From positions 23,704 through 87,703 of the forward strand of contig NZ_JAMWYK010000004.1 of NCBI RefSeq assembly GCF_023893635.1: a DNA stretch of 64,000 bases. Reading direction: 5' to 3'. The DNA is from Fructobacillus apis (GTDB lineage Bacteria; Bacillota; Bacilli; Lactobacillales; Lactobacillaceae). Positions 25,923 to 32,566 of the stretch are shown here, piece by piece (the first letter of the stretch is position 1; every line of letters starts with the position of its first letter). A program made the translations under genes and the position numbers. The notes below the pieces were generated by a model that had not been told where the DNA came from, did no database searches, and saw nothing but the letters and a program-made list of their open reading frames with translations.

Positions 25923-26552
25923 ATGACCAACGTAAAAGAAATTGCCAAGCAACTCCTCCAAAAGAAGATTGTTTCCTTCAAGGAAAGCGGCCACTACGAA
26001 TTTGCTTCCGGCATCTACTCACCAATTTACACGGATTTACGCCAGACCATTTCGTATCCTGAATTGCGCAAGGCCATCACGGTGGCTTTGGCGGAGCAGA
26101 TTAAGGCCAACTACCCAAACGTCACGGTTATCGCTGGTGTTGCCACAGCCGGTATTCCTCAGGCTGCTTTGGTCGCCGAAGAAATGAACCTGCCAATGCT
26201 TTACGTTCGCTCAAAGCCAAAGGACCACGGGAAGGGTAAGCAGATTGAAGGTGTCTTGAACGAAGACGACCAAGTTGTCTTGATTGACGACTTGCTTTCA
26301 ACCGGTGGTTCCGTGATTAAAGCTGCCCAGGCAGTTCAAGAGGACGGCTACAAGGTTGCCGGTATCGCCGCCATCTTCTCATACGGCTTCACCGACTTGA
26401 AGAAGAACATGGACGACGCCGGCTTTGCCTACGACACCATGTTGACCTACCAAGATTTGCTGGAGGCAGCACATGAGGGCGATTGGTTGTCAGCCGAACA
26501 TTTGAAGGCCTACAAGGCCTTCCAGTCGGACCCATGGGGCTTTGACCGCTAA
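25923..26552 (+). CDS. pyrE: Orotate phosphoribosyltransferase
   Basis: A 209-residue enzyme with the PRPP-binding motif VVLIDDLLSTGGS (about residue 118) and the flexible loop RSKPKDHGKGKQIEG. It joins orotate and PRPP to give OMP. Last gene of the pyr operon, closed by a strong bidirectional terminator at 26614-26646. Confidence 0.95.
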   Translation: MTNVKEIAKQLLQKKIVSFKESGHYEFASGIYSPIYTDLRQTISYPELRKAITVALAEQIKANYPNVTVIAGVATAGIPQAALVAEEMNLPMLYVRSKPKDHGKGKQIEGVLNEDDQVVLIDDLLSTGGSVIKAAQAVQEDGYKVAGIAAIFSYGFTDLKKNMDDAGFAYDTMLTYQDLLEAAHEGDWLSAEHLKAYKAFQSDPWGFDR

Positions 26553-26613
26553 TCGGTTGGATGCTCATGGAGGCTGACTGTTAGCGAGCCGTTTCATTCA
26601 AAAGATACACATT

Positions 26614-26646
26614 AAAAAAAGAACCCCCGAGAAGGGGGTTCTTTTT
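26614..26646. terminator. Bidirectional terminator, pyrE / alpha-glucosidase
   Basis: AAAAAAAGAACCCCC / GGGGGTTCTTTTT with a four to five base loop; serves convergent genes. Confidence 0.93.
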
Positions 26647-26657
26647 GTTTTTATCGA

Positions 26658-28343
26658 TTACTTAGCGTAACGGTAAACCTTTGATTCGTAAGGGCGCAGC
26701 GTGTGACCCGCGTCGTCCTTGTAGTTTGAAATCAAGATTTCTGCGTTTTCCGGCACGTCGAATTCACGCACGATGCTTTCTTCCGCAAAGGAGTTAATCA
26801 CGAGCAATTCCTCGTTTTCGCCCACACGCTTGTATGCGTAAACCTGTTCGTCTTCCGGATCCAACAATTCGTAGCGACCCGTCGTCACAATGTCCAAATC
26901 ATGGCGGAAGGCAATCAACTTCTGGTAGTGGTAGAAGATGGAGTTTTCGTCGTTCAACGCCGCGTCCACGTTAATCGTGTCGAAGTTGTTGTTCATCTTC
27001 AACCATGGCGTTCCCGTCGTAAATCCAGCGTTTTCACCGTCCGTCCACTGCATTGGCGTACGCGCGTTATCACGTCCCTTGTAGTGCACGTAGTCGAGCA
27101 ACGTATCGGCATCAATCAAGCCATCACGTTCCACGAGGTAACGACGGGCGTTCTTGATATCGATATCGTTGAAGTCGTCCCAACCGAGGTTGTAGGCGTT
27201 CGTCATCCCGATTTCTTGTCCCTGGTAGATGTAAGGCGTTCCCTGCATGAAGTGCAAGAGCGTCGCCAACATCTTAGCTGAAACGTTGTGGAATTCCGGC
27301 TTATCAGAACCAAAGCGGGAAACCGAACGTGGCTGATCGTGGTTTTCCCAGTAGAGGGAGTTCCAAGCCACACCGGCCAATTCGTTTTGCCACTTCGTCA
27401 AGTTTTTCTTCAACTTAGGCAAGTAAAGAGGGGCGTTGTCCCACTTTCCCAAGGCAGGGTTGGGGTTGTCATCCAATTCCATGTGTTCGAACTGGAAAAC
27501 CATGTTCAATTCAGAACCGTCCTTGGCCGCGTAACGCTTGGCGTTTTCGATGTCCACGTTTGACGCTTCTCCAACCGTCATGATGTCGGCGTTGTTCAAG
27601 ACCTTTTCACGCATTTCTTGAATGTAGTCGTGAATCTTAGGCCCGTTTGCGACCATGTCGTTTGATGAGGCGTAGTGGGCGTCTTCAGGGATTGGACCGT
27701 CAGGCAAGCCGTCTGGCTTTGACAAGAGGGAAATCACGTCCATTCGGAAACCATCGATTCCCTTGTCCACCCAACGGTTCATCATGTCAAAGACCGTCTG
27801 GCGCACTTCAGGGTTTGCCCAGTTCAAGTCCGGCTGACCTTCGGCAAAGAGGTGCATGTAGTATTGACCAGTCGTCTCGTCAAACTTCCAAGCCGGACCA
27901 GCAAAAAATGAACCCCAGTTGTTTGGTTCGTGACCATCCACTGGATCGCGCCAGATGTAAAAGTCACGCTTGTCGTTGTCCTTTGAAGACTTTGATTCAA
28001 TGAACCACTGGTGCTTTGAAGAAGAGTGGTTGACCACCAAGTCCATCACGATCTTGATGCCACGGGCGTGGGCTTCTTCCAAGAGTGATTCGAAGTCTTC
28101 CATTGAACCGAATTCAGGGTTAATGGCTTCGTAGTCGGAGATATCGTATCCGTTATCTTCGTTTGGTGAATCGTAAACCGGGTTCAACCAGATCACGTCG
28201 GCACCCAGCTTCTTCACGTAATCCAAGCGGGATTCGATTCCCTTCAAATCACCGATTCCATCGTTGTTGGAATCTTGGAATGAGCGGGGGTATACCTGGT
28301 AAACGACGGCCTTTTGCCACCACTTAATTGCTTGTTCTGTCAT
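26658..28343 (-). CDS. malL: Alpha-glucosidase, GH13 (oligo-1,6-glucosidase type)
   Basis: A 561-residue GH13 enzyme. Conserved regions: DLVVNHSSSKH (region I), DGFRMDVISL with the nucleophile Asp (region II, about residue 199), GEASN with the acid/base Glu (about 256), and ENHDQPR (region IV, about 331). VVNHSS and GFRMDVI fit the GH13_31 group (oligo-1,6-glucosidase, dextran glucosidase). It hydrolyses terminal alpha-glucosidic bonds of isomalto- or malto-oligosaccharides in the cytoplasm. The transporter upstream on the same strand probably supplies the sugar. Trehalose-6-phosphate hydrolase is a less likely alternative. Confidence 0.85.
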   Translation of the reverse strand: MTEQAIKWWQKAVVYQVYPRSFQDSNNDGIGDLKGIESRLDYVKKLGADVIWLNPVYDSPNEDNGYDISDYEAINPEFGSMEDFESLLEEAHARGIKIVMDLVVNHSSSKHQWFIESKSSKDNDKRDFYIWRDPVDGHEPNNWGSFFAGPAWKFDETTGQYYMHLFAEGQPDLNWANPEVRQTVFDMMNRWVDKGIDGFRMDVISLLSKPDGLPDGPIPEDAHYASSNDMVANGPKIHDYIQEMREKVLNNADIMTVGEASNVDIENAKRYAAKDGSELNMVFQFEHMELDDNPNPALGKWDNAPLYLPKLKKNLTKWQNELAGVAWNSLYWENHDQPRSVSRFGSDKPEFHNVSAKMLATLLHFMQGTPYIYQGQEIGMTNAYNLGWDDFNDIDIKNARRYLVERDGLIDADTLLDYVHYKGRDNARTPMQWTDGENAGFTTGTPWLKMNNNFDTINVDAALNDENSIFYHYQKLIAFRHDLDIVTTGRYELLDPEDEQVYAYKRVGENEELLVINSFAEESIVREFDVPENAEILISNYKDDAGHTLRPYESKVYRYAK

Positions 28344-28465
28344 AAAAAACCTCCAATGGTTTATGCATTGTTTCTTGAGTTATCTATACGGCAGTTGTCT
28401 GCCATTATAAAGGAATCTTGTTCGTTCGTAAACAGGTTAAAACGGTGTTTCGCGCCTTTTTAGCC
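28344..28465 (-). promoter_or_regulatory. Promoter region of the alpha-glucosidase gene
   Basis: On the minus strand: TATAAT (28409-28404) with a TTTACG-like -35 (28432-28427, 17 bp spacer). The -35 lies inside TGTTTACGAACGAACA, which could bind a LacI-type sugar regulator. A GGCAG/CTGCC hairpin lies at the start of the transcript. Confidence 0.5.
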
Positions 28466-29878
28466 TTAGTTTTCATCCGGCACCAACCAAATCATGGCCG
28501 CACCCAGCACAAAGCATAGCGCGTTCACATAGAACATGTTGGCCATGGAGCTGCCGAGCAATGGGAAGAGGTAGAAGGAGACGAGCGAGGCGAAGATTTG
28601 GGGGATGCAGATGAAGCAGTTGTAGCAGCCCAGTAAGAGCCCGTTGTTCTGCCCGTCCAAGGCGTTCGTCAGAATCGTAAACGGCACGGTAATGATGGCA
28701 ATCCAGGCAATACCAAAGAGCGCAAAGGCGAATACGGAGACCCACTTGCTGCTTCCGGTGGCAATCAGCAGGAAACCAACCGCACCGAGAAGAAGCGCCG
28801 TGGTGTAAACCGGTCGACGCGTCTTCTTACCGAGCTTCACGAAGAAGAAACCGGCCAAAACGGACGTAATCGAGTAGACGGCCTGAACAATCCCAAACCA
28901 ATTGCCCGCTTCCTGGAAGGCGGCGCTCGTTGCGTCGGTTGTCTGCCAGATTCTTTCTGCTAAAGCACCGGTTGAATAAGTCCACATATACGGAATGGCA
29001 ATCCAGACAAAGAAATCCGCCAATCCGAGGAGCCAAAAGACCTTCGGCGCGTGTTTTAGGACGTCAAAGAAGCTAGCTCTTTTGGATGATGGAAAATGGG
29101 CCCGCTTATGATGGTCAGAGTGATTTTCGAGAAGGCTTCGCTCGTCTTGACCGTGGTAGACCGCCATTTCCTCGTCCGTATACTCATCAACCGACAGCAC
29201 CGTAAAGATGACCGAAAGCGCCAGGATGATAGCTGCCAGGTAGAAGGAGAGGCGAACGGAAGGTGGAATCGTCCCTGCCGGTGCCGTATTCGCGATGCCC
29301 ATGCGCGTGAGCAGGAAGGGGAAGACGAAGGCAGTCAGTGCCCCAAGCGAGCCCCAGATATTTTGCATCGACCACAGCGTCTGCGACTGCTTTTCGTTTG
29401 CCATGTCTGGTATCAGCATCTTAAAGGGTTGCTGGGTGACGTTGCAGGCCAGGTCCATGAACAGGACCGTTGTGGCCGCGAAGGCAAGGGCGGTCGTCGA
29501 AGCGAAGCCAAAGCCAAAGGAGCCCGCGTTTGGCAGGAGCATCATGACAATGATGGCGACCAGAGCACCACCGACTAGGTAGGGCAGCCGCCGTCCGAGA
29601 CGCGGACACCAGGTGCGATCCGAGAGGTAGCCGATGACCGGCTGAGCAATGAGTCCGGCTAGCGGCGGTAGAATAAAGAAGAAGCCGAGTTTGTTCGGGT
29701 TAGCGCCGATGGTTTGAAAAATACGGCCCATGGTACCGGTTTGCATCGAGAAGGCGAGCTGGGTACCGAAGAAGCCGAAGGTCATGAAAAAGATTTGAAG
29801 CGTGCTCAAGCTGGGCAGGGCGTGCTTCCTGCCTACCATTCCGCCATGCGGTCGATTATTACGATGTTTCGTTGTCAT
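28466..29878 (-). CDS. Sugar MFS transporter (SLC45/GPH-like, maltose or oligosaccharide)
   Basis: A 470-residue major facilitator with 12 helices. The N-terminal FFMTFGFFGTQLAFSMQTGTM-like helix 1 region, the IGYLSDRTWCPRLGRRLPY loop 2-3 motif, and a long central polar loop fit the SLC45/GPH-type proton-sugar symporters common beside alpha-glucosidases in lactobacilli. Start at 29878 chosen because GAGGAAATC precedes it; the upstream ATG at 29974 lacks an RBS. It is transcribed with, or just before, the alpha-glucosidase. The substrate (maltose, isomaltose or sucrose-like) is inferred from the neighbour. Confidence 0.82.
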   Translation of the reverse strand: MTTKHRNNRPHGGMVGRKHALPSLSTLQIFFMTFGFFGTQLAFSMQTGTMGRIFQTIGANPNKLGFFFILPPLAGLIAQPVIGYLSDRTWCPRLGRRLPYLVGGALVAIIVMMLLPNAGSFGFGFASTTALAFAATTVLFMDLACNVTQQPFKMLIPDMANEKQSQTLWSMQNIWGSLGALTAFVFPFLLTRMGIANTAPAGTIPPSVRLSFYLAAIILALSVIFTVLSVDEYTDEEMAVYHGQDERSLLENHSDHHKRAHFPSSKRASFFDVLKHAPKVFWLLGLADFFVWIAIPYMWTYSTGALAERIWQTTDATSAAFQEAGNWFGIVQAVYSITSVLAGFFFVKLGKKTRRPVYTTALLLGAVGFLLIATGSSKWVSVFAFALFGIAWIAIITVPFTILTNALDGQNNGLLLGCYNCFICIPQIFASLVSFYLFPLLGSSMANMFYVNALCFVLGAAMIWLVPDEN

Positions 29879-30054
29879 TATGATTTCCTCATTTCTGGAA
29901 AAGTCGCGCGCGGACCGGCCCCGTCCCTCAAGCATGGCACGGGTCTTTCCAATGCTTAGCGTACGCGCTTGCATAAAGGCCGGTCAACGCGCGTGTCCTA
30001 CATTGCATATAAACGACCCTAATTGCCAGATAGGACAGAACGACCCAAAAGCGT

Positions 30055-30060
30055 TATAAT
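30055..30060 (+). promoter_or_regulatory. -10 of the frameshifted hydrolase gene
   Basis: TATAAT 29 bp before the start codon; -35 weak (AGGACA-like). Confidence 0.5.
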
Positions 30061-30088
30061 CGATACTAGTATTTGGAGGCGTTTATTG

Positions 30089-30945
30089 ATGAAAAAACAT
30101 AGTAAAGTTCGAACCATCCTGATGATCGCGTTGGTCTGCTTGATTGGTTATGCGGGTGTCGAAAGCTTTTCCGCCCACAACCGTTCCAATCCAGAACCAG
30201 AAAAGCAGAGCCCAAAGACGGCCACGGTTTTCTTCCACGGCTATGGCTCTTCGCGGAACGCGGAGAAGTCAATGACGAAGTACTTGGTTGACAAGGGTTA
30301 CTCGAACCGTCGGATGGACGTTACCGTTGCAAAAGACGGCAGCGTCACGATGGGTAGGACCCTTCAAAAGAACGATAAAAACCCGTTGATTCTGGTGCAG
30401 TTCGACGACAACAAGAACCAGGACTTTGACAAGACGGCCATCTGGGTTCAAACCATCATGGCGAACTTGAAGAAGCAGGGGGTTACCAGGTGAACCTCGT
30501 CGGTCACTCGATGGGAAACATGGCCATCGCTTCCTATCTGATGGCAAGCAAGAACGCCGACACGGCCGCCTTGCCAGAAGTGAAAAAGCAGATTGATCTG
30601 GCCGGTACTTACAACGGCTTGATGGTCTCGGAAAAGAATTCCAACTCCGCCTTGCTGGCAAACGGTCAGCCCATGATTCCAACACCATACTTCCAGCGAC
30701 TGCTCGCGCTGAAGGACTACTATAGTAACCACGCCGTGCAGGTGCTAAACATTTACGGGAACTCGCAGGGTGGTGCCGAAAACGACACGACCGTGTACAA
30801 CAACTCATCGAAGTCGCTCCGCTACTTTGTTTCGAGCCCATCGACCTATGAAGAAAAGCTGATTAGCGGTGAAAATGGTCAGCATTCAAAGCTGCATGAG
30901 AACAACGAAGTCAACCAAGCGATGTTGAACTTTTTGAAGAAATAA
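30089..30945 (+). pseudogene. DUF915 alpha/beta hydrolase, frameshifted in a G-run
   Basis: Two abutting frames (30089-30493 and 30490-30945) together match one protein, the intact paralogue at 55764-56606. The first part has an N-terminal membrane anchor and ATVFFHGYGSSRNAEKSM. The second has the nucleophile elbow GHSMGNMA and the SKLHEN end with the catalytic His. The break is at GGGGG (30478-30482): six G would restore QGGYQVNLVGHSMG. Expressed alone, the first frame stops at 30493 before the catalytic Ser. It may be a recent pseudogene, a phase-variable gene or a sequencing error. DUF915 proteins are predicted secreted or surface hydrolases. RBS TTGGAGGCG. Confidence 0.85.
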
Positions 30946-30953
30946 GCTTGATT

Positions 30954-30980
30954 AAAAAGCGTCCTGATGGGGCGCTTTTT
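30954..30980 (+). terminator. Terminator after the frameshifted hydrolase
   Basis: AAAAAGCGTC/GGCGCTTTTT hairpin with T-run. Confidence 0.8.
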
Positions 30981-31036
30981 ACTTTTTTGTGAATCCGTCT
31001 CATGGATTGGCTTGATTACACGTATGCGTCTCATTC

Positions 31037-31065
31037 TTGTCAAGCCGACTTGATTTTGCTATAGT
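31037..31065 (+). promoter_or_regulatory. Promoter of thiT
   Basis: TTGTCA (31037-31042), 17 bp spacer, extended -10 TGC-TATAGT (31060-31065). Confidence 0.75.
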
Positions 31066-31085
31066 AAAGATACAAATTAATAACG

Positions 31086-31166
31086 TTCCGTTTAGGGGTG
31101 CTCATTTGAGCTGAGAGGCATAGCCGACCCTCCGAACCTGTTGTGTTAACGCACGCGTAGGGAAAA
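31086..31166 (+). promoter_or_regulatory. TPP riboswitch upstream of thiT
   Basis: AGGGGTGCTC, GCTGAGAGGC, GACCCTCCGAACCTG and CGCGTAGGGA are the canonical THI-box pieces. Confidence 0.95.
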
Positions 31167-31180
31167 CAGAAAAAGACAAA

Positions 31181-31224
31181 CAACGTTTGGTCCACTTTTG
31201 TTGTTCCGAACGTTGTTTTTTTGT
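31181..31224 (+). terminator. Expression-platform terminator of the thiT riboswitch
   Basis: CAACGTTTGG/CCGAACGTTG stem (one wobble) and seven T. Confidence 0.85.
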
Positions 31225-31259
31225 ACGAGTCCATCACTTTCGCTTTATAGGAGAGAAAC

Positions 31260-31832
31260 ATGCAAAGTACAAAGCAAAGCAATTTGCACTTCATCACTGA
31301 AATGGCGCTTTTCGTCGCCTTGTCCGTTGTCTTGAGCTTCTGGTCGTTGAAGCTTTGGGGCCAGGGAGGTTCGATTTCCTTCCAAATGGTGCCAACGATG
31401 ATCATGGCTTACCGTTACGGCTTGAAGGGTGGATTAACCACCGGATTCCTCTTTGGAATGATTAAGTTGATTCTCGGGGCCTACATCTTGACGCCGGTTC
31501 AAGCCTTCATGGACTACCCATTGGCCTTCACGGTCGTTGGATTGGCCGCCTTGTCACAAAAGGCCGTTCGTTTTGCCATGGAAGAAAAGAAGCAGGGGAA
31601 GCTTTACGCGGGCCTCTTCGTTGGTTTGTTCATCGGTTCATTCCTGCGCTTTATCGCCCACGTCTTGTCAGCGGTCATCTTCTTTGTACAGTGGGTGCCA
31701 AAGGGCCAAACAATCTGGGGTTACTCCATCGTCTACAATGGTTCTTACATGTTGCCATCGTTCATCGCGTCATTCATCGTCGTGGCGATCATGGCAAAGA
31801 TTTACCCAGCCCTTTTGAAGGCGAAGAACTAA
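31260..31832 (+). CDS. thiT: Thiamine ECF transporter S component ThiT
   Basis: A 190-residue protein with six predicted helices. The ThiT features are visible: MALFVALSVVLSF near the N-terminus, YRYGLKGG in the first loop, and WGYSIVYNGSYMLPSF near the C-terminus, which carries aromatic and polar residues for thiamine binding. It binds thiamine at the outer face and works with a shared EcfAA'T module encoded elsewhere. It lies directly behind a TPP riboswitch. RBS AGGAGAG. Monocistronic. Confidence 0.92.
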   Translation: MQSTKQSNLHFITEMALFVALSVVLSFWSLKLWGQGGSISFQMVPTMIMAYRYGLKGGLTTGFLFGMIKLILGAYILTPVQAFMDYPLAFTVVGLAALSQKAVRFAMEEKKQGKLYAGLFVGLFIGSFLRFIAHVLSAVIFFVQWVPKGQTIWGYSIVYNGSYMLPSFIASFIVVAIMAKIYPALLKAKN

Positions 31833-31881
31833 AAAATAAAGACAAAATAAAGGGCAAAAATTGTCCTTTTGTAGTCATAAG

Positions 31882-31928
31882 AAAAACCGTCATAAATGCC
31901 TTAATAAAGGCGCTTATGGCGGTTTTTA
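31882..31928 (+). terminator. Terminator of thiT
   Basis: AAAAACCGTCATAA pairs with TTATGGCGGTTTTT (one G-T pair). It ends 6 bp before the -10 of the next transcript. Confidence 0.85.
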
Positions 31929-31933
31929 TGTGG

Positions 31934-31939
31934 TATAAT
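31934..31939 (+). promoter_or_regulatory. Extended -10 of the type I toxin mRNA
   Basis: TGG-TATAAT (TG at 31931-31932); no good -35 because the upstream terminator occupies that region. Predicted start of transcription near 31946. Confidence 0.65.
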
Positions 31940-31998
31940 TTCGTTGAGCAGACAACTTAGGCGGTGGCTATCCTTTGCATTTAGAAAGGAGGTTCAAC

Positions 31999-32031
31999 AT
32001 GGTTCTACAAAAACCACGAACTGAAATCTAA
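31999..32031 (+). CDS. Ten-residue upstream ORF in the toxin mRNA
   Basis: A reading frame MVLQKPRTEI with a strong RBS (AAAGGAGG, 31986-31993), lying 20 bp before the toxin start. The RBS can pair with CCTTT upstream (31972-31976). Its role may be translational coupling or control of the toxin; this is inference. Too short for homology calls. Confidence 0.45.
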   Translation: MVLQKPRTEI

Positions 32032-32050
32032 AGAAAGGAGATGCCGAGTT

Positions 32051-32179
32051 TTGTCGTTAGCTGAAGCGCTGTATCTGCTGATTGAATTCATTCGCCTCTT
32101 GGTGGATATTCGATTAGTTCAGATCACGCTCAGAAAAAATAACCGTCTCAGATTTGACAGTCTGACGGTTATTTTTTAG
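32051..32179 (+). CDS. Small hydrophobic toxin of a type I toxin-antitoxin system
   Basis: A 42-residue frame starting at TTG (RBS AAAGGAG, 32034-32040, 10 bp spacing): Leu-Ser-Leu-Ala-Glu-Ala-Leu then one membrane helix (residues 7-27) and a basic tail RKNNRLRF. N-terminal xSxxEALxLLIxF and the charged tail resemble the holin-like toxins (Hol_Tox) of lactobacilli and the Fst/par group. The stop codon lies inside a perfect bidirectional terminator, and a strong convergent promoter (32284-32257) drives an antisense RNA across it. This layout is that of type I loci such as par. No protein homologue search was possible. Confidence 0.7.
   Translation: MSLAEALYLLIEFIRLLVDIRLVQITLRKNNRLRFDSLTVIF
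32134..32177. terminator. Bidirectional terminator shared by toxin mRNA and antisense RNA
   Basis: Perfect 14 bp inverted repeat: AAAAAATAACCGTC (32134-32147) and GACGGTTATTTTTT (32164-32177). Confidence 0.92.
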
Positions 32180-32250
32180 TAACTGATTGGACAGCCACCG
32201 TTTAACGGGTTTGCTTAAGCAGGTTAGTTCGCGCTAACCTGTTTTTCTAT
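32134..32250 (-). ncRNA. Predicted antisense RNA antitoxin
   Basis: Minus-strand transcript of about 115 nt expected from the promoter at 32284-32257 to the shared terminator. It starts with a hairpin (CAGGTTAG/CTAACCTG, 32240-32219) and overlaps the last 46 nt of the toxin gene. No ORF of its own. Role as antitoxin is inferred from position. Confidence 0.65.
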
Positions 32251-32256
32251 ACCTCC

Positions 32257-32284
32257 ATTATATACCACCCCAACCCCCTGTCAA
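32257..32284 (-). promoter_or_regulatory. Strong promoter of the antisense RNA
   Basis: Minus strand: perfect TTGACA (32284-32279) and TATAAT (32262-32257) with 16 bp spacer. Confidence 0.85.
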
Positions 32285-32311
32285 CAAAACAGGTCGTCTT
32301 GGACTTTTTCA

Positions 32312-32340
32312 TTGACAAGCATTTCTCATCATGTTTTAAT
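32312..32340 (+). promoter_or_regulatory. Promoter of the first brnQ operon
   Basis: TTGACA (32312-32317), 17 bp, TTTAAT (32335-32340). The CTCATCATGTTTTAATA segment is repeated before the second brnQ (36475-36491). Confidence 0.8.
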
Positions 32341-32368
32341 AAACGTAACTTAAGAAAAGAGAAAGACC

Positions 32369-32428
32369 ATGAACAAGAATTTGACTTTGAATTTAGCCGT
32401 CGTCGTCAGCGTCGTTATCTACGGATAG
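32369..32428 (+). CDS. Leader peptide rich in Val and Leu (attenuation control of brnQ)
   Basis: A 19-residue ORF, MNKNLTLNLAVVVSVVIYG, with three Leu, then Val-Val-Val-Ser-Val-Val-Ile just before the stop. The stop codon lies within GGATAGG (32423-32429), which pairs with CCTATCC (32449-32455). That arm can alternatively pair with GGATGGG (32464-32470). A terminator follows at 32499-32527. Leader peptides loaded with the regulatory amino acid are the sensor in ribosome-mediated attenuation (his, trp, ilv operons; the leu operon of Lactococcus). Downstream is a branched-chain amino-acid carrier, which fits. Stalling at Val codons under valine shortage should favour read-through. Confidence 0.82.
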   Translation: MNKNLTLNLAVVVSVVIYG

Positions 32429-32498
32429 GGTGCTGAATTTTTGGCTTGCCTATCCGACCTACAGGATGGGCAGCTAGCTGATGAAGTCAAATGACAAG

Positions 32499-32527
32499 GC
32501 CAGTTGCTGATGCAACTGGCTTTTTTT
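32499..32527 (+). terminator. Attenuator terminator before the first brnQ
   Basis: GCCAGTTGC TGAT GCAACTGGC and seven T. The 5' arm can instead pair with CAGCTAGCTG (32471-32480), a possible antiterminator. Confidence 0.9.
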
Positions 32528-32566
32528 GTGGGATAACGTCTTTTTTAAGAAAAAAGGAGAACACTT

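Noticed and set aside
29096-29578. 160-codon frame opposite the sugar transporter
   Set aside because: Complement of an MFS gene with clear membrane segments; Arg/Gln/Gly-rich translation is typical of a shadow frame.
29882-29974. Longer start for the sugar transporter
   Set aside because: No RBS at 29974 and an Arg-rich N-terminus that does not fit the family; 29878 has a GAGGAAATC RBS.
29940-29990. Palindrome GCGTACGC near ATGC...GCAT as sugar operator
   Set aside because: The outer halves are not symmetric around the same centre, and the match to cre is poor (three mismatches), so no operator was called.
30269-30841. 190-codon antisense frame across the frameshifted hydrolase
   Set aside because: Opposite strand of a recognisable DUF915 gene with Arg/Ser-rich low-complexity translation and no RBS.
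31691-31960. 89-codon frame overlapping thiT end and its terminator
   Set aside because: Runs through the thiT terminator; no RBS and no coding character.
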